Source: Cherax quadricarinatus (Eukaryota; Arthropoda; Malacostraca; Decapoda; Parastacidae). From it: a stretch of DNA of 64,000 bases. Shown here in pieces: positions 47,301 through 59,300 of the stretch; the stretch's first letter is position 1; each line of letters starts with the position of its first letter. Both the position numbers and the translations under genes were made by a program. Below the pieces are notes generated by a model. That model ran no database searches, was not told the origin of the DNA, and saw only the letters and a list, made by a program, of their open reading frames with translations. The stretch is taken from NCBI RefSeq assembly GCF_038502225.1, contig NC_091292.1, positions 48,918,643 through 48,982,642 on the forward strand, given 5' to 3'.

Positions 47301-50300
47301 GATCATCAAAATCTATGTTTGTATCTTGAGTTAATCCTATACAGACTGAAATTAGATTTTCTAATTGTGTAATCTTAGTCTGTAAAGACTGAAACTGAGT
47401 TTTCAAACAAGCCATTTTAATGGTATACTGAAAATTTTAGCACCACACTTAGAGTGTTTAAAAAACACTGTACTGCTATAAACAGCTGAGTTTTTGTTAT
47501 GCTTAAGTCAGCAATAATCGAGCCAGACACTACTGACCCACTAAGCTTAACCTCAGGGTCAATGACCATGAAGGGTACAGGGTACATGTGTCTGGTGTTT
47601 ATGGCTCGAGTTTGCTGTGTCAGCCTGCCCACGATGATTAATCGTAAATAACGATGTTATACACTTCATTCACTATACACTATAAATGTCACTGTATAAC
47701 TGTAAATCACACGTGAATATTACTTACACATATATAAATTTCACTGTTAATATTTATTTGAAAGCTTACACTTTATATATAAGTTCCTTTAATATAACAG
47801 GTAGATCTATAAGAAACAAACTTTAACACAATCTTGTCTCTTAATTTCTGTCTATAAACATTATAAACACTATGTGTATATATACACTCAGACAAACAAC
47901 ATCACTTGGTGTTGTCTTAATCAGCGATTTCTCCAGATTGGAGCAGTTGATGGAGGGTGCAGGATACCATCCCCCGTCTTCTTGTTGGGTGAGTCACCCA
48001 GCTCCCGTTTTCGTTGGGTGAACGCTGGGTGAGCGCCCGTTTTCTTTTGGCTGCCCATTCTCTGTGATTGAGTCTGGAGGGACTCATTTATACTGATTTA
48101 TATTGTAAAACACTAGTTTTACAGCTTTTTTCGAAGGACCTTGGCTCATAGGTTATTTGTACACTGTAGTACAACATATTTGGACCACAGTGTGGTCTTT
48201 ATCCGGTTCGAACACGACCAAACTCTTTTGAGAAATTTTGGCCTTACCTGCTGTGTTTAATATGACTATATATAATGAACACTTAGCTGATAAATGACAG
48301 CAATTCGTCTACACAGCCGCCCCTGCAGACGAGGTCTAGAAGCTGTCGAAACCATCACAACAGTGGGCTGTCAAGAGATACAATTTGTAAGTATAAATTA
48401 CCCCTAGGGGGTGTTATGTCAGCATATTTCATTCGATGATGGCTGACGAAATACCTACTTGTTTGGACTCAAAAGTCCACACCTTACTGCCGATTATAGG
48501 TTGATTACAAACTCCTTGTGACTCAAGAATTGCGCAATCCCCCGATCTACAAGAAATTCGTAACATACCTTGCTCTTTGTAACGTGAGCTATGGTGTTCT
48601 CAACACCTTCGACAGATATCGGTGACTTGATAGAAGCTGAAGTGTCCTTGGATGTCCACGTCTTCCATTGTCTAGGAAACGCACACTGGTACACTATGTT
48701 CCACAAGATTTGTCTTTATTGTTCACAATGTATCACAAGAGAAGCTGATCACACTTTTCTTATGTTTATCGTGTTTTGTGAGACACTTTGTCCACACTAA
48801 CGCACAGATCAGTGTTCTTTGCTAGTTATCCTGGCGAGGTGAGTTTTGTGGCGATTTTTGCGTCCAGTGTGAGTTCTCCATGTGTTTGTGGGAGGAGGAA
48901 GTGGCCGCTCCTTGCCTCGCCCTGCTGTACTCTCACACCTCACCAGCCTACCATACACCACTCACCACTGCCCACTCCTCTGCTGTGTTTTCTGTTGTTT
49001 TTCGTGTGAATTCATTGCCAGAGCTGTGTATCTGAGTGTCCGAGGCCACTCGAAGCTACGTGGATCAGCATGCCACGTAGATCACGACGCCACGTGGATC
49101 ACGACGCCACGTGGGTGTGGGCGATGTCACGTGGATCTACAAACCACGTGAGTTACCGAGCCAGATGTCCCAGGCCACATGCTGTGGTCTGCTGCCCACA
49201 TCATATTGACATCACCGATGCTGCTGCCCGACTTCATGACGTCACGATGTCTGCTGACGTCACCTCGCGATGTCTGCCTGACGCCACCTAGAGATGTCTG
49301 CTGACGTCACAGTGCTGCTGACGTCATCACGCCTGACATCACATGATGTCACCATCGAGTGTTCAGTAATTATTTCAGAATTGTCGAGAAGATTGAGAGA
49401 AAATATTTGTCGTGTGTTAATTAATTCCTCTCAGTCAGTGTTCTCACATTTTAGTATATGTCTTAGTGTCAGTCTTGTGCACAGAAAAGTATCATTTGCT
49501 AGTTAAGCCATGTTGTACCGCATATACCGCGGGTGTGTTTAAAGTTTCCGTGTGTCCAGTGAGGTCTGAGCCACACCTGACTAGCGCCACTGTGCTAAGT
49601 CACCCGTGTGACCAGTGTGTTTGACAGCTGATTACTCAGCCCCGAGTGACCGAGCCCTCTTGTACAGAAAGCTTTTATGCTCGTCGCTCGTGATGTTCTG
49701 CAGAATCGTACCTGCTATGATTCCCATCGAGATTTGTTTCACTTCACCTCCAGACCTTCAGAATGCAGTTATATGTAGAGAAACAAGTCTGGGGACGCTT
49801 AGACTAACCTCTGCTATAACTCCAACTGTCGAGAGAATGACACACTGTGTCAGCCTCGTGTCACAAGCTTCAGTGAGCAGCCTGCACAAAGATGTCACTT
49901 TAACTGCTAGCTCTCTCACTGCAGTCTGGTGTATGATGTTACGACTCCCAGATGTTTCGCCCAGTCGTCTCTGCCACGACTCGCTCCACAACTCGCTCCA
50001 CGCTCGCCGGTAGTGACAGCCCAGCGACAGTACCAGTTGAGAAGTGTCCTCCTGAGTCGCTTGCCAGAAGTCCTGCCCAGTTGCCGAGTTTTGTCGACGC
50101 CTCACTCGAGGGCACCAGCATGTCGTGCCCCAGGTTGAGTGAAAACCTGCAGCGACTCCTACGATGACTGCTTCACCGTTCCAGAGGAGACCGTACCCTG
50201 TTACGTCACAGCTCAGCCGCAGCGATGTCACCCATGTTGCAGTATCTGTCCAGACGCAGGAAGGCGTGCAGTGATGCCCATTGACTCTCACTGCCTTTGA

Positions 50301-53300
50301 CCACGATGTGTAGCACACCCCACATGTTTTTTCTTCCCTCCCTGTAGGAAGCTTTTTTTTTCCATATTCATATGTATATATATGTTTTTATTTTGTGTTC
50401 TGTGCCCTGTTCCTACGAGAGAGAGACCGAGTTTCTTTTACCACCAGTATTGTCGCGTCGGGACGACGCGCGGTAGGTGGCCGAGCGTATATAGACAGCC
50501 TGTACTGTCTGCACAGGCAGCCCATGCTGTCTGCCAGCTTAGTTCATATTTCGCGCCATGCTGGTGCTGCCACCTATAGGCGTTGCCACTTCAGCCTGCC
50601 TGCCCTTGCCATGCTCTCACTCACACAGCGGCCTAGCAGGAAGACACAAGGCCTACTCCTAGCTCTCTCTCGTGGGCATGGCCCTCCTGGGCCATGGGCA
50701 CAACACACAAGCCTGTGTACCCACCACGACTTAACAATAAAGTAAGAAGCCTCCGAAGACGTATCATTTACTCCCCGCTACCAGAACACTAAATAATCCT
50801 TTTATAGGAGGGGGTAAAGGAGGTTTTGTGTGCGAGGGGTTTGGACTTCCAGCAAGCATGCGTGAGCATGTTGGATAGGAGTGAATGGAGACATATGGTT
50901 TTTTAGGGCTTGACGTGCTGTTGGAATGTGAGGAATGAAGGGATTCAGGGAAACCGGCAGGTCGGACTTGAGTCCTGGAGATGGGAAGTAGTGTCAGCAC
51001 TCGGAAGGAGGGGTGTTAATGTTGCAGTTTTATAACTGTAGTGTAAGCACGCCTTTGGCAAGACAGTGATGGAGTAAATGATGGTGATTTTTTTTCTCTT
51101 TCGGGCCACCCTGCCTTGGTGGGAAACGGCCGATGTTTTAATTAAAAAAATAGTTACAAAGTGAGAACAAAAATTAGTTATGTTTCGTGTCATATTTCTT
51201 CACAAAAGGATATAAGTTTATACAAGGTGTTGAAATATATTTACCTGAGTTAGAAGGGCCAATGATGTTATTCTTAAGCTACAGAAGTTTCAAGCATGAA
51301 TAGAGTTACTAATCACGGGAATTGTCATCTCTCAGGATAGCCTATCCCATATACCGGAAAAATAAACTTTTTATGAAGCTCTCTCTATCATCCCAGGGCG
51401 CGGGCAAGATCAATTATGCTTAGGATTTAAAGGACGCGCCCACACACACGTACCTTTGACAACTAGTAACTATTACTACACTGCAACCATACATAGGTGA
51501 ATACACACTCATATAACATACAGTATGCATTTGCATATAACTGGAGCATCACTAGGATGCTAATGAGTGTTGCCAAATTTAGGGTGGATACTGAGGATAT
51601 CCTCAAGCAAACTAAAACTAGATATTTACACGTTCCAAGTACCCATTCCACCAGGCCTAAAGTCAGCAACAACTGAACGTTCAGTTATATAATGGTAAAG
51701 GTCATGTGTCTCGTCTTTGTTTTTTTTTTAACAGAGCTTACATGCAGAATAATTAGGGACGGGAGGTTCACCTCCTGCAGTGGCATACAGTCTTCCACAG
51801 GTGACGAAGTCCCAACTTGATTCTGGCGTTTAAATAAGATAAAAAAAAAGGAAAGTACTCACTTTACGTAGATAAGAGAAGGACTGGTTGAGGAGGGAGG
51901 CGGCGCCACTAGCCTCCACAATGCGGCCAACACCATTATTGTCACTCAACTGCATCACAACTCTGGATATGTCTTCCTATATGGAAGAAAAAGACGCTTT
52001 TTTTTAAATAATCTGTTTCATATATTCAACGACAATACAGCAAGTGGATTTAGGTTGCTATGTGACTCGAGAAAGGTATCCCCGCTTCTCATAAGCCCAG
52101 CCCCCTCCACCTTAATGAATGCAAAAAAAAAAAAAAAAAAGAATATTATATGGAAGTCAATAAATATTAATTAAAAACATAAAACAGGCATATGTAGGTA
52201 TATGTACCTGCGTTGAACGCATGTATGAACACCAGAGTGTATTTATTTATACACGTACGGATGTAGACCGATGCATACATGTATACCCGTACATATGTTT
52301 ATCTATGTGTATATATATGTCGTGCCGAATAGGTAAAATTGGTCAATTAGCAAGAACTCTTTTAAAATTAAGTCCTTTCTAAAATATTCTCTTATACGTT
52401 TAAAGAATTTTTTTTATATTTGTTCATGTAGAAATGAATTATTTTGTACCAAAAGAACCTTAGAAAACTTACCTATCTTTATTATAACAAGCGCAATTTA
52501 ATTTAGGACAATCCAACTAAATATATTGGAGATAAGTCTACAGTAATTTGATAATAAACAAACACAATGAAATATATATATTTAAAGTTAGGTTCACAAT
52601 GATTTTTGCGAAATTACTGCATACACAACTTTTGCAAAATTATTGCACAACAATTTTAGTCGTTCAAAGAAAGCATAGTCAAGATATTTCGCAGGAAATA
52701 ATACCACAATACTTTAAATATTAAACTGGCAAATTGACACTACACACTCCACGTCAATCACAATCCTCTTTCACGTAGAATAAGCGCACCAGAGTTGAAC
52801 GTTTTAAGCTGTTCAAAAGATATTTTTTTTTTCAATATCTTCCACAAACAAATCCAGGTATGGGATATATGCATATAACTGTACGACTTCAATTAATAGT
52901 TGTATAATTCAAATCAGTCACAAACAGGTATTTGTGACCTTACGATGTCTGACCTTGGATCCATTGATAACCCTTGTGGCGCCCATCTTCAATGCCCGGT
53001 CCAGTCTTGCGACATCCACGTCCACCCCGTACACTGCTCGAGCACCTGCAACCATTTATAATAATGCAGTTAAATGGATTAGAGAACCGAGAAGTTAATA
53101 AATTACACACATGTGCAACACTTGTGTATATTGTGGAATTGTTTCGTCACACAGTGGCTTCATCAGTCTAATAAAAAGAAGAATGGTTAAAGATCAGGAT
53201 TCTGAGGTAATCAATTTAAGCTAAGAAACAGACCAATTATAGGTTTTTATTTTTATTAATGGAAAAAATAAACCCGTATGGGTTTACTGACATCATCTCG

Positions 53301-56300
53301 AGATTGGTTCAAATCCGTCTTACTTGTACTGTCTTCCCGGTTATTGCAGAAAAGTCATGCTTTGTTTTATCACAGTTTGTTCTTGAAATTGAGTTTGAAT
53401 ATATCCTAATAATTCTTTTGGATGATTGTTCATCCAAACTGCCTTCCAAGACCTTTGCTATTATAACATTTGCTATATTTTTCCCCTTTAAGTGCTTAAA
53501 TTGTAATCACCCAACAACAGGATGTTTAAATAAGAGTTTGAATGATTTTCAAGGCAGTATTTGAATTTCAGTAGCTGATCTCTTAGCGTTTGATTTTGAT
53601 TAGATGATCTTTAAACGGCTGGGAAGTTGTATCTGGTGGTTTATACACGAGAATGTTTATTAAATTTTGATTGTCAGATTTCCCAGCCAAAACTTCAAGT
53701 ACATTAATTATTAATGGTTACCAAATACGAGACTATATGAGAAGTGATGAAAGTATTTAGACATTCGTGGCTATTTAATATATATTATATGGAATATTCT
53801 AATAATTAATACAATAAGGTTAGTTTGAAAACGAATATTTTTCATAAGTACCCAGTGCCTTGGCGACGCCAATGACGAGGAGTCCTACAGGTCCACAGCC
53901 CAACACCAGAACATCTTCTCCTTCCACACTGATGTTCTCTACTGCGTTGTGTGCCACACCTGTACACCACAATTCTCACTCTTAGTACACCAGAGTTGAA
54001 TAACCCGTACGGATTTAGAGCTTTCTGTGATCATTATAGTCATAGAAAACACAAAACTCGTAAGGGGAATGGGAGAGATTGGCAAATCTCGTTTTATCCC
54101 AGGAAGAATGGGGAGCTCTCCCCGAAGGGCGATTTTTTTAATTTTAACTTTCAGCACTTTAAGAAAAAACTCATGATTAGTCTTACTGTACCATAATAAA
54201 ATATTATATATGTATCTGCATGATTGTTGACTGGGTTCATTTAAATGTATTTCGCCCAATATCTCATACTAGCTGATAATGTAAAGCATATGAGAGATCA
54301 TTCTAAATCGTCTCATGCATGGAATCAAACAATTCCTGTCTTCTCGGTTGCATGGTTTCATGCATGGAAGGAATGTGCAACATTGCATAATTACATTTCT
54401 CACCTTGCATACTGATAGTTCCACCGCTATCTTCCTTGACTTCTTTGATAAGGAACCCCACAGGCAGGTGTCCTCACTCCAACCTTACTCAATGTTCTGA
54501 TTAATATTTTGCGAAATTCTATGCCTAGCTAGTCCAGTCATGTTTGTTGTGCAACCCATGTGTTGTACGTGTCTTATTTACTCGTAATTACTCACGGTTT
54601 TGTAAACCATGAACAAATTATTACACAAAATTAATGTGATTGTGTTGTATAAAACAAAGTAATCCATGTGTTATATTTTCCTCCTTACTATAACATATTT
54701 AAAACAATTAAAACATTGCAATTTGAGTTTGTTGAGACTGAAAATTATAGTTAATAACAGGTTATGAGCCTGGTTGGTGAGGTCCTGATCCACTGCGAGG
54801 CCTGGTCATGGACCAGGCAGCGGGGGCGCTGACCCCGGTACACGCTTCAGGTAATGGATTGACTAGATGTTTTATCTACTTTTTCCTTCTTCACATCAAA
54901 CATGATTAGCCCCCCCTCCCTCCCATGTCACAGGCACGGTATGACCCTTACGGGTTTAGTACTACCTTATTAATAATCCATATGCCTACTTGGTCTTACA
55001 ACACCTTCCTTCTACTGTTTGTTTCTCCTCCTCATGTGCCCTTTTACCATATTTTTCTCTTCCAACCTGCCCTACCAGCTCTTTCTCCTCCACCTGTGTT
55101 CTACCAACTTTCTCCTTCACCTGTGTTCTACCAACTTTCTCCTTCACATGTGCCCTTCTTCCATATCTTTCTCCATCTGTGTCCTTTACATTTTCTTTCT
55201 CTTATATCTGTGTCCTATCATCTCCTTTCCCACGTCGGTGTTCCTGTACCATCTTTTTCTTCCATCTCTTTCTTCTCCACCTGTGACTATAATTTTTCCC
55301 CTCTATCAGTCTCATGACTATAATAAATGCCATACCCATGGGTTCTAGGAGAACAGCTTGATCAGGTGTGAGGTTCTTGGTGAGTATGAAGCAGTAACGA
55401 GCTGGAACACACGAGTACTGGCAGCAGCCACCCTGGTCACAGCCTCGCCCGTGACCATACTGCCTCATCCTCTGACATATATCACCACGACCATCCTGCA
55501 ACACATTATTATTATAAATTTCCCGGAGAGCGTTTAACCTACAAGGGTCACTCCTCGGTATCTCTCTTAACAATACCAGTGTTCAAGTAGTAACAGAAAT
55601 ATAATATTGATTCCAATATTATTACTACTGTATGACTGGAGAAATACTGAACTGGTTACGATCATTCAGGGACCGGGGAATGAAACACAATCTGGTATGA
55701 TACGAGAATGGGAAGACTAGCTCTAACTCCTTGGAGCAACAACTGAACTTTAACTTTCATTTAGTTAAAACTGAATGTCAGTGGAAGTGTACCAGTTATT
55801 TGCTTGATAAGAACTCCGGTACCTGGCGAAAGTTACCCTAAATGTTAGTTTCAACTTTTCAAAAGTGTTTACTAAATCAAAATTTTCACCTCCACTTCTC
55901 GCTGTTATTGTTCTGAGTTGTTCTTATAGACTTATATTGGAGAAATAACGTAAATACTCTATAACGTATATACTCTATAATGTAAATACTGTATAACGTA
56001 TATAATCTATAACGTATATACTCTATAACGTATATACTCTATAACGTATATACTCTATAACGTATATACTCTACAACGTATATACTCTATAACATATATA
56101 CTCTATAACGCATATACTCTATAACGTATATAATCTATAACGTATATACTCTATAACATATATACTCTATAAGGTATATACTCTATAAGGTATATACTCT
56201 ATAAGGTATATACTCTATAACGTATATACTCTATAACGTATATACTCTATAACGTATATACTCTATAATGTATATACTCTATAATACATTCTAATTATTA

Positions 56301-59300
56301 AAATTATATTATTCAGTTAATTTGCTTCTTCCACATTATTTTTTATTAATAAGAAGTTACACCGGAAACCCAAGATCACTCCCAGACATCCACCTGGGTG
56401 NNNNNNNNNNNNNNNNNNNNNNNNNNNNNNNNNNNNNNNNNNNNNNNNNNNNNNNNNNNNNNNNNNNNNNNNNNNNNNNNNNNNNNNNNNNNNNNNNNNN
56501 CATCCACCTGGGTGCCCAGATACCCACCTAGATGCCCAGACACCCACCTGGATGCCCAGACACCCCACCTGGATGCCCAGACACCCACCTGGATGCCCAG
56601 ACACCCACCTGGATGCCCAGACACCCCACTTGCATGCCCAAACACCCACCTGGATGCCCAGTCACCCACCTGGATGCCCAGACACCCACCTGGATGCCCA
56701 GACACCCACCTAGATGCCCAGACACCCACCTGGATGCCCAGACACCCCACCTGGATGCCCAGACACCCACCTGGATGCCCAGACACCCACCTGGATGCCC
56801 AAACACCTTCCTCGATGCCCAGACACCCACCTGGATGCCCAGACACCCACCTGGATGCCCAGACACCCACCTGGATGCCCAGACACCCACCTGTATGCCT
56901 AGACACCGACCTGGATGCCAAGACACTTCACCTGGATGCCAAGACACCCACCTGGACGCCCAGACACCCACCTGGATGCCCAGACACCCTCCTGGATTCC
57001 CAGACAATTACCTGGATGCCCAGACACCCACTTTGATGCCCAGACACCCACCTAGATGCCCAGACACCCCACCTGGATGCCAAGACACCCACCTGGATGC
57101 CCAGACACCCACCTGGATGCCCCGACACCCACCTGGATGCCCAGACACCCACCTGGATGCCCAGACATCCCACCTGGATGCCAAGACACCCACCTGGATG
57201 CCCAGACACCCTCCTGGATACCCAGACAAACCTGGTTGATGCCCAGACACCCACCTGGATGCCCAGACCCCCACCTGGAGACACCCACCTGCCCAGACAC
57301 CCACCTGGATGCCCAGACACCCACCTGGGACCCACGCCCCTGCCTGGATGCACAGACACCCACCTAGATGCCCAGACACCCACCTGGATGCCCAGACACC
57401 CCACCTGGATGCCCAGACACCCACCTGGATGCCCAGACACCCACCTGGATGCCCAGACACCCTCCTGGATGCCCAGACACCCACCTGGATGCCCAGACAC
57501 CCACCTGGATGCCCAGACACCCACCTGGATGCCAAGACACCCACCTAGATGCCCAGACACCCACCTGGATGCCCAGACACCCACCTGGATGCTCAGACAC
57601 CCTCCTCGATGCCCAGACACCCACCTGGATGCCCAGACACCCACTTGGATGCCAAGTCACCCACCTGGATGCCCAGACACCCACCTGGATGCCCAGATAC
57701 CCACCTGGATGCCAAGACACCCCACCTGGATGCCAAGACACCCACCTGGACGCCCAGACACCCATCTGGATGCCCAGGCACCCTCCTGGATTCCCAGACA
57801 AGTACCTGGATGCCCAGACACCCACTTTGATGCCCAGACACCCACCTGGATGGATGCCAAGACACCCACCTGGATGCCCAGACACCCACCTGGATGCCCA
57901 GACACCCACCTGGATGCACAGACACCCACCTGGATGCCCAGACACCCTCCTGGATACCCAGACAAGGATCTGGATGCCCAGACACCCACCTGGATGCCCA
58001 GACACATCTGGATGCCCAGACACCCACCTAGATGCCCAGACACCCACCTGGATGCCCAGACACCCACCTGGATGCCCAGACACCCTCCTGGATGCCCAGA
58101 CACCCACCTGGATGCCCAGACACCCACCTGGATGCCCAGACACCCACCTGGATGCCCAGACACCCACCTGGATGCCCAGACACCCACCTGGATGCCCAGA
58201 CACCCACCTGGATGCCCAAGACACCCACCTGGATGCCCAGCCCACCTGGATGCCCACCCACCTGGATGCCAAGACACCCCACCTGGATGCCAAGACACCC
58301 ACCTGGACGCCCAGAAACCCACCTGGATGCCCAGACACCCTCCTGCATTCCCAGACAAGTACCTGGATGCCCAGACACCCACGTTGATGCCCAGACACCC
58401 ACCTGGATGCCCAGACACCCACCTGGATGCCAAGACACCCACCTGGATGCCCAGACACCCACCTGGATGCCCCGACACCCACCTGGATGCCAAGACACCC
58501 ACCTGGATGCCCAGACATCCCACCTGGATGCCAAGACACCCACCTGGATGCCCAGACACCCTCCTGGGTACCCAGACAAGTATCTTGATGCCCAGACACC
58601 CACCTGGATGCCCAGACACCCACCTGGATGCCCAGACACCCACCTGGATGCGCAGACACCCACCTGGATGCCCAGACACCCACCTGGATGCCCAGACACC
58701 CACCTGGATGCCCAGACATCCCACCTGAATGCCCAGACACCCTCCTGGATGCCCAGACACCCACCTGGATGCCTAGACACCCATCTGGATGCCCAGACAC
58801 CCACCTGGATGCCCAGACACCCACCTAGATGCCCAGACACCCACCTGGATGCCCAGACACCCCACCTGGATGCCCAGACACCCACCTGGATGCCCAGACA
58901 CCCACCTGGATGCCCAGACACCCTCCTCGATGCCCAGATACCCACCTGGATGCCCAGACACCCACCTGGATGCCCAGTCACCCACCTGGATGCCCAGACA
59001 CCCACCTGGATGCCCAGACACCCACCTGGATGCCAAGACACCCCACCTGGATGCCAAGACACCCACCTGGACGCCCAGACACCCACCTGGATGCCCAGAC
59101 ACCCTCCTGGATTCCCAGACAAGTACCTGGATGCCCAGACACCCACCTTGATGCCCAGACACCCACCTGGATGCCCAGACACCCCACCTGGATGCCAAGA
59201 CACCCACCTGGATGCCCAGACACCCACCTGGATGCCCCGACACCCACCTGGATGCTCAGACACCCACCTGGATGCCCAGACATCCCACCTGGATGCCAAG

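Larger units (their letters stand above)
41023..48835 (-). mobile_element. BEL/Pao retrotransposon copy B, coding-intact, 5' LTR truncated
   Basis: Minus-strand element of 7.8 kb: truncated 5' LTR (48,835-48,228), leader with uORF, gag (47,415-46,027), pol (46,033-42,128), complete 3' LTR (42,095-41,023). LTRs differ at about three positions over 600 bp, so insertion is recent. GAGGTGA abuts both ends (41,016-41,022 and 48,836-48,842), consistent with a target-site duplication. Located in intron 7 of the host gene, same strand as the gene. Confidence 0.9.
40376..50806 (+). mobile_element. Non-autonomous LTR element containing a nested BEL/Pao insertion
   Basis: Two 317-bp direct repeats (40,376-40,692 and 50,490-50,806) are flanked by GGAG on both sides. 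The pre-insertion sequence is visible in the LINE copy near 22,630. Without the BEL insertion the element would be about 2.6 kb, with about 2 kb of internal DNA and no gag or pol: a LARD/TRIM-like element needing proteins in trans. The LTR carries AATAAA on the plus strand. Confidence 0.8.

Noticed and set aside
49615..50318. Overlapping ORFs of 60-186 codons in both directions
   Set aside because: Lie in the non-coding interior of the LTR element, GC-rich chance openness, no motifs.
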